A DNA stretch of 64,000 nucleotides from CALJFL01 sp963669435 (GCA_963669435.1 OY770025.1:4092001-4156000); one strand, 5' to 3'; shown: positions 26,158-35,426, counted from the stretch's first letter. Numbers and translations: made by a program. The notes: generated by a model not told the origin, from the sequence alone.

Positions 26158-26526
26158 TCACAACTCTTGGGAATGGATGAATATCACCCGGGAGCCGTGG
26201 GCCCCGGGGCTGGGCGCGTCCGCCAGGAACTGATAGCCCTTGGCACGCAGCCGCTCTACATCTTCATCGATATTGTCGGAGCGAAAGCACAGGTGGTGTA
26301 AGCCCCCGCCGCGCTTCTCCAGGTATCCCGCGATGGGACCCTCGCCGTTGAGCGGGTGTACCAATTCAATACTGGTGGGTGGCAGCGGGAAGAATGCTGT
26401 GGACGTTTTGGCCGGTGCCACGTCTTCCACCCCTTCGAAGGGCAAGCCAAAATCTTCCATAAAACGCTTTATGGCTTTTTCCAGGTCCGGTACGGCCACT
26501 GCAATATGATCCAGCGCGGTAATCAT
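26158..26526 (-). CDS. mce: Methylmalonyl-CoA epimerase, frameshifted near its 3' end
   Basis: VOC-fold metalloenzyme that converts (S)- to (R)-methylmalonyl-CoA. It starts MITALDHIAVAVPDLEKAIK with metal ligand His7; Glu54 in SIELVHP and the His pair in GLHHLCFRS supply two more. The open frame ends after 122 residues at FIHSQEL, where homologues read on through HPKS and GVLIEL. With one base removed the product is 136 residues and ends 12 bp before the mutase gene. ATG 26526 overlaps the stop of the upstream biotin carboxylase gene (ATGA). As written the protein lacks its last metal ligand. Confidence 0.9.
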   Translation of the reverse strand: MITALDHIAVAVPDLEKAIKRFMEDFGLPFEGVEDVAPAKTSTAFFPLPPTSIELVHPLNGEGPIAGYLEKRGGGLHHLCFRSDNIDEDVERLRAKGYQFLADAPSPGAHGSRVIFIHSQEL

Positions 26527-29351
26527 GATTGTGTCTCCACCAATGCCTGTTGCAGGAAGATATCTGTGCGCTGCTGGCGTCGCTGCGCAACCTCCTCAGG
26601 CGATTCTTCAACAAATTTCTCGTCGGGAGTAATCTCGAAAATGGGTTGTCCCTTACTGATGATCACGCCGTCAGTGTTTACCAGCACTTTATCAATGGTA
26701 CCGGAAAACGGCGCATAGACCTTGTTGAACATTTTCATTACTTCAACAATGTACAGCGGATCGCCGGTTTCAAAATGATCGCCCGCTTTGACGTAGAGCT
26801 CGTGCTCAGGCGTTTCACGGCCGTAGAACATACCGCCGCTCTCGGCCAGAATCTCATTGGATTTGGCTACTGGCGGCGGCACCAGGACCTTGGCCATGGC
26901 GGCCTGCAAGTCCGGGTCGGTGAGGCGCTCGGGAATATGAATGCTCAGGTCGGATTCAACACAAAGATCAAAATAACTTGTGGCCTCAGCGATACTGGGC
27001 AGGATAGCGAGGATTTCCGTGCCGGCCTGGTAACCCTTGTGCGCGGCGCGTATTTGCAGCCACTGCTCGTCCTCAATACCCGCAGGCGGTGTAGACGCGG
27101 CTAACACAGACTGCAGTTCTTCCCAGTCCTGTGCGCTGACCAGATTATTGAGCTGGTCGTAAAAGGCGACGGCATCTTGAAGAATTTCATCGTCGTGTTT
27201 CCAGATCATGCCGGATGCTTCGGCGCCGGGAATGTAAGACATGTTGATGAAATGATAGGTGTCGGCGAGCAAGCCGATGGGGTTTTCGTTCCAGCTGATC
27301 GCGCCATCGATCAGCGTGTAGCAATCGCGGTTAATACTTAACCAGCCGCTCAGCGCGTGGGGCTCGGCAAGTAGATACTCCACGGGGCGCAGCAACAGGG
27401 TTTGCTTGAGCTCCAGCGTATCTGCCAGCGCCGTGGCTGACTCGCCACTATGCCCTTGCAGAGTGGCGGCGCCAATCTTTTGCCAGGCGTATTGCAGGTC
27501 GAGGCTTTCCGCCTGTTGTTTCAGCTCTCCCACCGCTGTGAGGTAAGGTACGATAAACCGTGTGGTGGGTCTGGCGTTGATATTTTGTCCGATAATCCAG
27601 CTGATCAGGCCATAATGAAATTCCAGGTTGGTGGCCAGATCGGCCCCGCGTAACTGGGTTCGACGAATAGTCTCCGCCATACGCTCGTAGGTATTAAGGC
27701 GATCATCCCCCACCGTTAGCAGAAGCGCGATATTTGAGTCGTAGGCGCCCGCCAGGGTGTACTTCATGAATACATCGGTATCCGGGTTGTGCAAGCTGAT
27801 GCCCTGGTCGTCGCGAATCTCGCCTTCCAGTGCATCGCTCCAGTACTCGATCACACCACCCGCGCTGGGTTGCAGGGCCTGGTTGGTAGCATTTAGCCGG
27901 GCCTCTACGCTGTCGTTAAAGCGTGGGAGACGCTGCGGTCTCGGCAGAGCCGGGCCATGGGCTGCCAGCAGTACCATGAGTTCAACCAGGGAATCGACGG
28001 TAAAGTTGTCGCTCTCATCATTTGGGTTTGTGAACTGCAGGGAGTAGCAGAGCTCGGTGACCCGGTGTTCTACCTGGATACGTGTATTCATCTCCATGAA
28101 GAAGTGTTTGTCGCGGTCAACGATACACTCGAAGGTAGAGACCGAATCCAGTCCCACTGCCAGGCCAAAACGCTCGGATTCTTCCTCCATGGCTTTTAAC
28201 GTCACCAGATCCTGTTTCAGCACACGCAGTTCTTCTGCTTGTCCTGCAGCTTCTGCCTGCTCAATTGCGCGCTCCAGGGATTCTACCGTGACGGAGACTT
28301 CCAGCAGCTTTTGTTCGTGCATCTGCAAGGAGCAGTCCCTGCCGCCCATGCTCAGGGCCCAAGTGCCGTTACCGACAGACTGGATCTCCAGGTGGCGTGT
28401 GGTCTCAATGTTGAGCTCCACCAACACATTTTTGTTGTCGCCCACGCCGGTGGTCTTTACCTCGTTGAGGATCTCGCGGACCAATTCAGCCGTGCGACCG
28501 GATTCGCCGATGCCGAGAATACGTTGGCCCTTGCCACCGCCGCCGCTGATGGCTTTCAGGCGCACGCGATTTTCCGGGTAATCCGCCGCCATTTTCTCCA
28601 CGGCCTCGGTGAGCGTCTCACACAGCTCGTCAACGGTGTAGAGGTCGATCCCCTTGTCGTAGGACGCGGCCAGTACAAGGTCGGCCTTGTCTTCGAGGGT
28701 GATGTCCGGATTGTCTAATGCGGCCATGTCTATGGTTAGCTGGTGTTCATTGCATAGCGCTTTCAGTGCATCTACATCAACATGTTTTTTTAACAGCGTA
28801 AGAGCGGTGCCGTTGTCGATGCCCGGTGTGACCGACACACCTGACTTGAGGGCGGTGCGCTTGGCTTCGTCTTTCAGACCGGCGTCGTGGACGGTCTTTG
28901 AGCAGGGGCCGATGAAATTAAGGCCGGCCTTCTCCATTGCCGACACCATATTTTCATCTTCGGCCATAAAACCGTAGCCGGCGAATATAGCGTTATAGTC
29001 GTTGTCATGGGCGATACCAATGATCTGTGCAATGCGCTGGTCGCGCTCTTCCTTGTTGGCGCCGGTGTAATCGGGCACCCGGTGCACGCGATCCGGATTG
29101 GTGAGCGATCGCAATTCTGGCGCCAGGGCGTCCTGGTAAATGATGGAGTCTTTTTCTGACAGCAGGATGCCGAAGTGCCTAATACCCATTTCCGCGAAGA
29201 CATCCATTGCCTCCTTGCGAATGGGCCCACGACAGATGATTAGCGGACGAATATGGGTGCAATCGAACTGCGACACCCAGGCGCTGCTGGAATCTGCCAG
29301 TCGGCGATCGTGATGAATCAGTGGGTTGCGTAAATAGTGTTCGTTAGACAC
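26523..29351 (-). CDS. Biotin carboxylase fused to biotin carboxyl carrier domain
   Basis: 942-residue subunit of an acyl-CoA carboxylase, by context propionyl-CoA carboxylase. The ATP-grasp biotin carboxylase region has the Gly-rich loop KAISGGGGKGQRI and the active-site MEMNTRIQVEHRVTEL. A middle part after about residue 560 has little I recognise. The C-terminal lipoyl-like carrier has the biotin-Lys motif VEVMKMFNK near residue 880. It is much longer than a typical PccA (about 660-700), with extra sequence before the ATP-grasp core and between core and carrier. The start is GTG behind GAGGAAG. It is coupled to mce by a 4-base overlap. Confidence 0.9.
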   Translation of the reverse strand: MSNEHYLRNPLIHHDRRLADSSSAWVSQFDCTHIRPLIICRGPIRKEAMDVFAEMGIRHFGILLSEKDSIIYQDALAPELRSLTNPDRVHRVPDYTGANKEERDQRIAQIIGIAHDNDYNAIFAGYGFMAEDENMVSAMEKAGLNFIGPCSKTVHDAGLKDEAKRTALKSGVSVTPGIDNGTALTLLKKHVDVDALKALCNEHQLTIDMAALDNPDITLEDKADLVLAASYDKGIDLYTVDELCETLTEAVEKMAADYPENRVRLKAISGGGGKGQRILGIGESGRTAELVREILNEVKTTGVGDNKNVLVELNIETTRHLEIQSVGNGTWALSMGGRDCSLQMHEQKLLEVSVTVESLERAIEQAEAAGQAEELRVLKQDLVTLKAMEEESERFGLAVGLDSVSTFECIVDRDKHFFMEMNTRIQVEHRVTELCYSLQFTNPNDESDNFTVDSLVELMVLLAAHGPALPRPQRLPRFNDSVEARLNATNQALQPSAGGVIEYWSDALEGEIRDDQGISLHNPDTDVFMKYTLAGAYDSNIALLLTVGDDRLNTYERMAETIRRTQLRGADLATNLEFHYGLISWIIGQNINARPTTRFIVPYLTAVGELKQQAESLDLQYAWQKIGAATLQGHSGESATALADTLELKQTLLLRPVEYLLAEPHALSGWLSINRDCYTLIDGAISWNENPIGLLADTYHFINMSYIPGAEASGMIWKHDDEILQDAVAFYDQLNNLVSAQDWEELQSVLAASTPPAGIEDEQWLQIRAAHKGYQAGTEILAILPSIAEATSYFDLCVESDLSIHIPERLTDPDLQAAMAKVLVPPPVAKSNEILAESGGMFYGRETPEHELYVKAGDHFETGDPLYIVEVMKMFNKVYAPFSGTIDKVLVNTDGVIISKGQPIFEITPDEKFVEESPEEVAQRRQQRTDIFLQQALVETQS

Positions 29352-29387
29352 GGGGACTTCCTCGTTTGAACGGGAGGCAATGCCTGC

Positions 29388-31121
29388 CTAGTGGAATTCT
29401 CTCTGCACTGATTGCAGCGGTTCAGGTTGGTAGTGGCGCAGGCAGAAGTTCATCTGCTCGGCCAGCACCTGGCGAAGGTCGGATGGCATCACGATCTGTG
29501 ATATCGAACCGAGGCTGAGTGCCTCGTTGGGGTTCATCAGTTCACGCTCGTACCGCTCGGCCAGCAGTTGTTCTTCTGCCCTCACCCAGTCGTCAACAAT
29601 CTCGCGGGCGGCCTCGGCGGCCTGCGCTGCTGCCAGGCCAGCAGCTTGCTGGGCCTCAGTTTCCTGCTTGAGGCGCCCGGGTACCGCCTTCTGGATGGCT
29701 TTCAGTTCACTCTTGTAGACATACTTGACCCCCGCAGGGCCCATCACCGCCACGCGCGTGGTAGGCAGAGCGACCACGAAGTCAGCACCTGTGGGATAGT
29801 TGTTGTAGGACGCATAGGCGCCGCCAAAAGCGTTGCGCACCAGTACCAGGAAGCGCGGTGTGCGCAGATCCACAATCGCGTCCAGCATGGCCCTGCCGGC
29901 CTGGATAATACCGCCCGCCTCCTGTTCCTTGCCCGGCAAAAAGCCCGTGGTGTCTTCCAGGAAGATGATCGGTATGTTGTATAGATTGCAAAAGCGGATG
30001 AAGCGAGCGTTCTTGTACGCTGCCGCGATGTCGATCTGCCCGGAATCCACTGCCGAGTTATTGGCGACAAAGCCGATAACATTGCCGCCCATCCGGCCGA
30101 GCGCGGTAATGGTGTTGCGGGCGCGATTGGGCTGAATTTCCAGGAAATCACCGTGATCGCACAGCTGCTGAATAAGAATGCTGATGTCCACCGGCGTATT
30201 GAAACCGGTCGGTGAGTTAAACGCCTTTTTCAACAGGATGTCGATATCCCAGGTCTTGCGGTTAATGGGGTCTGAAGACGGCCGCTGGGGCGCGAACTCG
30301 GCGTTGTTGGAGGGCAGGTAATCAAGTAGCTGCCTGACCTTGCGCAACGCAGCGATCTCGTCAGGTACGGTAAAGTCCGCAACACCGGTCTTGGTGTGAA
30401 CATTGGGGCCACCCAACTCATCAGGCGTGACGTCTTCACCCAGGACAGACTTCACCACACCGGGACCAGTCAGGCCAAAAAAAGTATCGTTCGGCTGGAT
30501 CATGAAACTACCCTGGCGTGGCAGGTAAGAGCCGCCACCGGCGTTGAATCCGAACATGCACATAATGCTCGGCACAATGCCGCTGATTTTGCGTAGTCCG
30601 GTAAATGCGTCTGCATACCCTTCCAGGCCACCTACACCCGCCGGTATATAGGCGCCAGCGGAATCATTGAGACCTACGAGTGGTATCTTGCGTTTGCCGG
30701 CGAGTTCGAACAGGCGGGCCAGTTTTTTACCGTTTGTGGCGTCCATGGAGCCGGCGCGGACGGTGAAATCGTGACCGTAAATAGCAACATCCCTGCCGTT
30801 AACCTTGATGAGCGCCGTAACCAGCGAGGCACCGTCAAGGTTCGGACCCCAGTTCTGGTAGTAGACTGTGGGTTCGTCATCGGCCAGGAACTCTATGCGT
30901 TCCCAGATCGTCATGCGGTTCTTGAGATGCTGACGTTGGATGTTCTTCACACCCGCGGCGAGGTACGGACGTTGTTGCAGGTCCCAACCCTGTTTCAGGG
31001 CTTCCTCGTAGGGACCGGGCTCACTTGCTACCTGTCCTGGAACGATAAACTCTTTCTCATCCTGCGTTGCCAGGGGGTTCTGGAGTGAGGCAACCAGGTC
31101 TTCACTTGCGGATTTCGTCAT
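29388..31121 (-). CDS. Acyl-CoA carboxylase carboxyltransferase subunit
   Basis: Transfers the carboxyl group from carboxybiotin to an acyl-CoA; context suggests propionyl-CoA. The N-terminal crotonase-like half has FGFNAGGGSYLPRQGSF, and the C-terminal half has EDTTGFLPGKEQEAGG and RNAFGGAYASYNNYP, the usual acyl-CoA and biotin pocket segments. It is 577 residues, longer than PccB or AccD5 (about 510-540), mostly through a charged Ala/Glu-rich insertion near 480-510. First gene of the leftward run carboxyltransferase, biotin carboxylase, mce, mutase; divergent from an AraC-type regulator. Confidence 0.9.
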   Translation of the reverse strand: MTKSASEDLVASLQNPLATQDEKEFIVPGQVASEPGPYEEALKQGWDLQQRPYLAAGVKNIQRQHLKNRMTIWERIEFLADDEPTVYYQNWGPNLDGASLVTALIKVNGRDVAIYGHDFTVRAGSMDATNGKKLARLFELAGKRKIPLVGLNDSAGAYIPAGVGGLEGYADAFTGLRKISGIVPSIMCMFGFNAGGGSYLPRQGSFMIQPNDTFFGLTGPGVVKSVLGEDVTPDELGGPNVHTKTGVADFTVPDEIAALRKVRQLLDYLPSNNAEFAPQRPSSDPINRKTWDIDILLKKAFNSPTGFNTPVDISILIQQLCDHGDFLEIQPNRARNTITALGRMGGNVIGFVANNSAVDSGQIDIAAAYKNARFIRFCNLYNIPIIFLEDTTGFLPGKEQEAGGIIQAGRAMLDAIVDLRTPRFLVLVRNAFGGAYASYNNYPTGADFVVALPTTRVAVMGPAGVKYVYKSELKAIQKAVPGRLKQETEAQQAAGLAAAQAAEAAREIVDDWVRAEEQLLAERYERELMNPNEALSLGSISQIVMPSDLRQVLAEQMNFCLRHYQPEPLQSVQREFH

Positions 31122-31273
31122 GACTCTGCCTGTCTTAAACTGAAGCGCCGGCTAGAATGCCTTTACTCTGACGGTGGTACAAGGGCCTGTGTTTTCATAA
31201 AAACTCACCAATTACTTCAATTATTGTGATATATTCCTAACAATTTAGCTAAAACCTCACCTATATTTACCCG
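31122..31273. promoter_or_regulatory. Divergent control region of the propionyl-CoA locus
   Basis: 152 bp between the carboxyltransferase start and the araC-type gene, AT-rich on the right (31190-31255). A TATATT at about 31230 suits a rightward -10 box, but no convincing -35 partner was found. The AraC-type regulator would be expected to bind here. Confidence 0.4.
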
Positions 31274-32314
31274 ATGGCCACGATTTCACGCCACCATGTA
31301 AAGGCCTCATTGTTGGGCTGTAAGCAGCACGATGTGGATACGGACGCCCTGCTGACCCGTGCGGGCATTAATCTAAATGCCGAACGCACTCACCGCGGGG
31401 GCCGCGTGCACACCCACCAGGTGGGCCGCTTGTTCAGGTTGATACAACAGGAATTGAACGATGAGTTCATGGGCTTTACCGGGCGGCCCTGTAAGTACGG
31501 CATTTTTGCTACCCTGTGTGACCTGGTTGCCAACGCCCAGAGTCTTGGGGACTTGCTGAATCAGAGCACCAGTTTCTATAACCTGCTGGGTGACGAGGTG
31601 GCCATGCAACTGACGGTCGTCGAAGATACTGCCGAGTTATCCATTACCCTCAACCATCCTGCACTCGACCTCGAGCACTTCCTGTCAGAGTTCCTGATGG
31701 TTATCTGGCACCGCTTCCCGAGTTGGTACATCGGTGAAGCCATTCGTCTCAAGGAGACTCATTTTGCGCACCCGGCGCCGCGTCATGAAGACGAACTGAA
31801 AATCATGTTTCCCGGCCGGATACGTTTTAACCAGGGGAGTAATCGTCTGTTGTTTGACAGCAATTACCTGCGCAAACCGCTGCGCAGAAACAGCAAGGAA
31901 ATTGCGACCTTTCTGCACACCTACCCGATTGAGATCATGACTATTCCCGGTGAAGACAGCAGTCTGGAGGCCCAGGTGGAACGCGGCATTGTTCGCGAAA
32001 AAGGCGGTAAGCTTGAGTTTCTCAGCGCGGAAGAACTGGCAGCCCAGTTGCAGCTAGGGGTGTTAACGCTCTACCGTCACTTGCAGAACGAAGGCACCAG
32101 TTACCAGCGTATCAAAGACAATATACGCAGGGAGAAGGCGATAGAATTGCTGATGGAAACCGATTCCTCGGTTGATCGGGTATCGGAAGTTCTGGGGTAT
32201 GCGGAATCTCGCTCTTTTACCCGGGCCTTTCGCAAATGGATGGGGGTTTCACCGCGCCAGTACCGTACACTGAATCAGGGGGCGGCGGTGTTGGACGAAG
32301 GCAATGAAAGATAA
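31274..32314 (+). CDS. AraC family transcriptional regulator
   Basis: 346-residue regulator with an N-terminal arabinose-operon-type sensor domain of the kind found in OruR/ArgR-like regulators (about residues 20-205). The C-terminal double helix-turn-helix includes AIELLMETDSSVDRVSEVLG and ESRSFTRAFRKWMGVSPRQY. It is divergent from the propionyl-CoA carboxylase/mutase genes and is the obvious candidate to control them; that is inference from position. Its 3' end overlaps the pabB start by 11 bases. Confidence 0.88.
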   Translation: MATISRHHVKASLLGCKQHDVDTDALLTRAGINLNAERTHRGGRVHTHQVGRLFRLIQQELNDEFMGFTGRPCKYGIFATLCDLVANAQSLGDLLNQSTSFYNLLGDEVAMQLTVVEDTAELSITLNHPALDLEHFLSEFLMVIWHRFPSWYIGEAIRLKETHFAHPAPRHEDELKIMFPGRIRFNQGSNRLLFDSNYLRKPLRRNSKEIATFLHTYPIEIMTIPGEDSSLEAQVERGIVREKGGKLEFLSAEELAAQLQLGVLTLYRHLQNEGTSYQRIKDNIRREKAIELLMETDSSVDRVSEVLGYAESRSFTRAFRKWMGVSPRQYRTLNQGAAVLDEGNER

Positions 32315-33686
32315 GCTGCTCCTCGAGGAGGTACCCTACCACCGCGATGTCTGTGAGCTGTTTGTGCGCTTGCGCGATTTGCCGCAGTCCTGTTTGCTCG
32401 ATAGCAGCTTCCCCCACTCCAACGAAGGCCGCTACGATATCATCACGGCCGATCCGCTGAAGGTTGGTTTACCTGAACTCGACCCGCATGCGAGTGAATC
32501 TGAAACGCTTGCCTGGTTTGATGCTCTGGCCAACTGGCACAGTGAATTCTTTCGAGACACCCCACCCGTCGCCCACGACCTGCCATTCTGCGGTGGACTG
32601 TTGGGTTACCTGGGATACGAGTCGGGTAAGCCGCTGCACCGTATCGCCAATACCGCTACAGACAAACAAGCCATTCCAGTAGCGCAGGTGGCGGCTTACG
32701 GCTGGAGCGTGGTACAGGACCACCTGCTGCGCAGGACGGTGCTCGTCACTCTGCCGACAATCACGGCTGCTTACCGTCGGGATCTGTTGGCGCGACTACA
32801 CAGCGACGTGCCTGCGCCGACGGAAGATTTCAGCCTGACCAACTCATTTCAGTCGAACCTGTCAGAGACGGAATACCAACAGGCATTTGCAACCATTCAA
32901 CGTTACATTCAGGCCGGGGATTGCTACCAGGTCAATCTCGCTCAACGCTTCATGGCGACCTACGCGGGTGACAGCTGGGTGGCCTATCGGGCATTGCGCT
33001 CGGCGACAGCGGCACCCTTCTCGGCTTACCTCAACCTGGGAGAGAACGCCGCGCTGCTGAGCGTCTCTCCTGAGCGTTTCCTGTCACTGCACCGTCACCG
33101 TGTTGAGACCAGTCCTATTAAGGGCACGCGCCCGAGACACGGTGACGCCACACTCGACAAACAGGCCGAGATCGCCCTGCGAGCATCTCCCAAGGACCGG
33201 GCTGAAAACCTGATGATTGTCGACTTGTTGCGTAACGACCTGGGTCGCAGCTGCGTGCCTGGCAGCATCCAGGTGGAGAGGTTATTCGAGATCAAGAGTT
33301 ATCCCACCGTGCACCATATGGTCAGCACCATCAGCGGGGAACTACGCAACGGGCGCAGCGCAATGGAATTACTGCGCGACAGTTTTCCAGGAGGTTCTAT
33401 CACCGGTGCGCCAAAGAAGCGCGCCATGGAAATCATCGACGAACTGGAGCCAAATACTCGACAAGCTTATTGTGGGTCCGTGTTCTACATGAGTGCTGAC
33501 GGTCGCATGGACAGTAACATCGCCATACGTACCCTCGTTGCCAATGAGGGCCAAATGTACTGCTGGGGTGGGGGCGGCATTGTCGCCGATTCACAGTGGC
33601 AACAGGAGTACCAGGAGACTTACGACAAAGTCGGTAAGTTACTCGCGATCCTTGAGACAATGGGCCCGAAAGGTGCCCCAGGCTAG
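32304..33686 (+). CDS. pabB: Aminodeoxychorismate synthase component I
   Basis: Converts chorismate and ammonia to 4-amino-4-deoxychorismate for folate synthesis. The chorismate-binding domain is complete: SPERFLSLHRHRVETSPIKG with the PIKGTRPR motif (active-site Lys), AENLMIVDLLRNDLGRSC and GGSITGAPKKRAMEIIDELE. PIKGT distinguishes it from anthranilate synthase (PIAGT). 460 residues. It overlaps the upstream regulator, and its TAG interlocks with the TAG of convergent thrH. Confidence 0.93.
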   Translation: MKDKLLLEEVPYHRDVCELFVRLRDLPQSCLLDSSFPHSNEGRYDIITADPLKVGLPELDPHASESETLAWFDALANWHSEFFRDTPPVAHDLPFCGGLLGYLGYESGKPLHRIANTATDKQAIPVAQVAAYGWSVVQDHLLRRTVLVTLPTITAAYRRDLLARLHSDVPAPTEDFSLTNSFQSNLSETEYQQAFATIQRYIQAGDCYQVNLAQRFMATYAGDSWVAYRALRSATAAPFSAYLNLGENAALLSVSPERFLSLHRHRVETSPIKGTRPRHGDATLDKQAEIALRASPKDRAENLMIVDLLRNDLGRSCVPGSIQVERLFEIKSYPTVHHMVSTISGELRNGRSAMELLRDSFPGGSITGAPKKRAMEIIDELEPNTRQAYCGSVFYMSADGRMDSNIAIRTLVANEGQMYCWGGGGIVADSQWQQEYQETYDKVGKLLAILETMGPKGAPG

Positions 33687-34300
33687 AGGCTCAAATCGCG
33701 GTTACTGGCATCGACAAAGGCAGCCCGCAGATCCTCAAAATTGTGCACCGCGCGAAACTGTGGGAACTCATCAATCACGTTCTGGGGTGCGTGAAAGAGA
33801 ATCCCGACTTCCGCCTCGGAGAGCATAGTGGTGTCGTTGTAGGAGTCACCTGCCGCGATGACTCGATAGTTCAGGCTGTGCAGTGCTTTCACCGACGCAC
33901 GCTTGGGATCCTGTTGACGCAGCTTGTAGTCGACCACCCTGCCCTCATCGTCGGTCACCAGGCGATGGCAGAACAGCGTTGGCCAGCCCAGTTGGCGCAT
34001 CAGCGGCGCGGAAAACTCATAAAACGTGTCTGAAAGGATGATGACCTGGAAGCGTTCTCGCAGCCAAAGCAGGAAGTCTGCCGCACCGGGCAAGGGCTCA
34101 AGACCCGCAATTACCTCCTGAATATCCTCAATTTTCAGGCCGTGTTGGTCGAGTAACCCCAGGCGCTGTTTCATCAAAACATCGTAGTCGGGAACATCCC
34201 GGGTAGTCGCCCGCAGTTCATCGATGCCGGTGCGCTCGGCAAATGCAATCCAGATTTCAGGGATCAAAACGCCTTCCAGGTCCAGACAGGCCAGTTCCAC
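33683..34300 (-). CDS. thrH: Phosphoserine phosphatase / homoserine phosphotransferase ThrH
   Basis: HAD-superfamily enzyme studied in Pseudomonas aeruginosa, where it has phosphoserine phosphatase activity and transfers phosphate to homoserine. The sequence follows ThrH closely: MELACLDLEGVLIPEIWIAF has the ThrH-type DLEG nucleophile motif instead of DxDxT, then LSDTFYEFSAPLMRQLG and AAGDSYNDTTMLSEA. 205 residues. It lies next to cysB on the same strand, as in Pseudomonas. Confidence 0.92.
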   Translation of the reverse strand: MELACLDLEGVLIPEIWIAFAERTGIDELRATTRDVPDYDVLMKQRLGLLDQHGLKIEDIQEVIAGLEPLPGAADFLLWLRERFQVIILSDTFYEFSAPLMRQLGWPTLFCHRLVTDDEGRVVDYKLRQQDPKRASVKALHSLNYRVIAAGDSYNDTTMLSEAEVGILFHAPQNVIDEFPQFRAVHNFEDLRAAFVDASNRDLSL

Positions 34301-34338
34301 GATAAGTACTCCTCAGCAGGGATTAATCAGGGCATCTC

Positions 34339-34376
34339 TTATTGTTCCGAGGCGCCCCAGCCGGGGGGCACAATAA
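34339..34376. repeat. Hairpin-forming inverted repeat between cysB and thrH
   Basis: TTATTGT (34339-34345) pairs with ACAATAA (34370-34376), enclosing a GC-rich stem GCGCCCC/GGGGGGC. It lies 27-64 bp past the cysB stop and could act as a transcript end, but neither side has the T-run of an intrinsic terminator. Confidence 0.4.
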
Positions 34377-34402
34377 CGGCTTGCGCGGTGTGGTTCAAGC
34401 GT

Positions 34403-35377
34403 CTAATAGACTGGCAGGGTCAGATGGGAAAAAAGCTCGTCGAGTTCGGCTTTGGTGTGCTGCGCAAAAGCCTCCTGGACCACGTCGCGGGTCAGGTGCG
34501 GGGCGAAGTCTTCAATAAAGTCATACATGTAGCCGCGCAGAAAGGTTCCACGGCGGCAGCCAATGCGAGTGATACTGCTGGCAAACAAATGGCTCGCATC
34601 CAGCGTGACCAGGTCCGAGTCCATCTGCTCATCGTGTGCCATGGCGGCGACGATGCCAATCCCCAATCCCAGGCGCACATAGGTTTTGATCACGTCGGCA
34701 TCGGCAGCGGTAAACACCACCTTGGGAATCAGACCCTTTTCCACAAATGCCTCGTCGAGCTTTGATCGCCCGGTGAAGCCAAACACGTAGGTCACTATAG
34801 GATGGGCGGCCACGTCTTCCAGGGTCAGCCTGGACACCTGGGTCAGCGGATGATCGCGGGGCACGAGAATGCACCGATTCCAACGGTAACACGGCATCAT
34901 GATCAAGTCGCTGAATAGCTCCAGTGCCTCGGTGGCAATGGCGAAATCGACAGTGCCGTCGGCTGCCATTTCCGAAATCTGCATGGGCGTACCCTGATGC
35001 ATGTGCAAAGAGACATCGGGGTAGCGCTCGATAAAGGACTTGATGACTGACGGTAGCGCATAACGCGCCTGGGTGTGCGTGGTGGCAATCGACAGCGCAC
35101 CCTTTTTTTCGTTGGAGTATTCCTGCGCGACCTGTTTGATGCTGTCGACCTTGCGCAATACCTCGCCCGCCGCCTCGAGGATAGCCTGCCCTGCGGGTGT
35201 TACATGGGTGAGGTGTTTGCCGCTGCGAGCGAATACTTCGACGCCCAACTCGTCTTCGAGCAGGCGAATTTGTTTACTGATACCGGGCTGGGAGGTATAG
35301 AGGCTTTGCGCGGTGGCAGATACATTGAGGTCGTGATGGGCAACCTCCCATATATAGCGCAACTGCTGCAATTTCAT
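34403..35377 (-). CDS. cysB: LysR-type regulator CysB
   Basis: Activator of cysteine/sulfate assimilation genes, responding to N-acetylserine or O-acetylserine in enterics. It begins MKLQQLRYIWEVAHHDLNVS with the helix-turn-helix at YTSQPGISKQIRLLEDELGV. The effector domain includes ATTHTQARYALPSVIKSFIE and HQGTPMQISEMAADGTVDFA, characteristic of CysB/Cbl. 324 residues, same as E. coli. It is transcribed toward thrH. With cysG and the D-cysteine desulfhydrase-like gene it is one of several sulfur-linked genes here, though these are not clustered. Confidence 0.95.
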   Translation of the reverse strand: MKLQQLRYIWEVAHHDLNVSATAQSLYTSQPGISKQIRLLEDELGVEVFARSGKHLTHVTPAGQAILEAAGEVLRKVDSIKQVAQEYSNEKKGALSIATTHTQARYALPSVIKSFIERYPDVSLHMHQGTPMQISEMAADGTVDFAIATEALELFSDLIMMPCYRWNRCILVPRDHPLTQVSRLTLEDVAAHPIVTYVFGFTGRSKLDEAFVEKGLIPKVVFTAADADVIKTYVRLGLGIGIVAAMAHDEQMDSDLVTLDASHLFASSITRIGCRRGTFLRGYMYDFIEDFAPHLTRDVVQEAFAQHTKAELDELFSHLTLPVY

Positions 35378-35400
35378 TCCTTACCCCCGTAAGAACGCGG

Positions 35401-35426
35401 GTGGACAGTCGTCCAATGACTGCCAC
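35401..35426. other. Stem-loop upstream of cysB
   Basis: GTGGACAGTC (35401-35410) can pair with GACTGCCAC (35418-35426) with one bulge, loop GTCCAAT, 24 bp upstream of the cysB ATG. CysB autoregulates its own promoter in enterics; this could be an operator or a leader hairpin. No further evidence. Confidence 0.25.
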
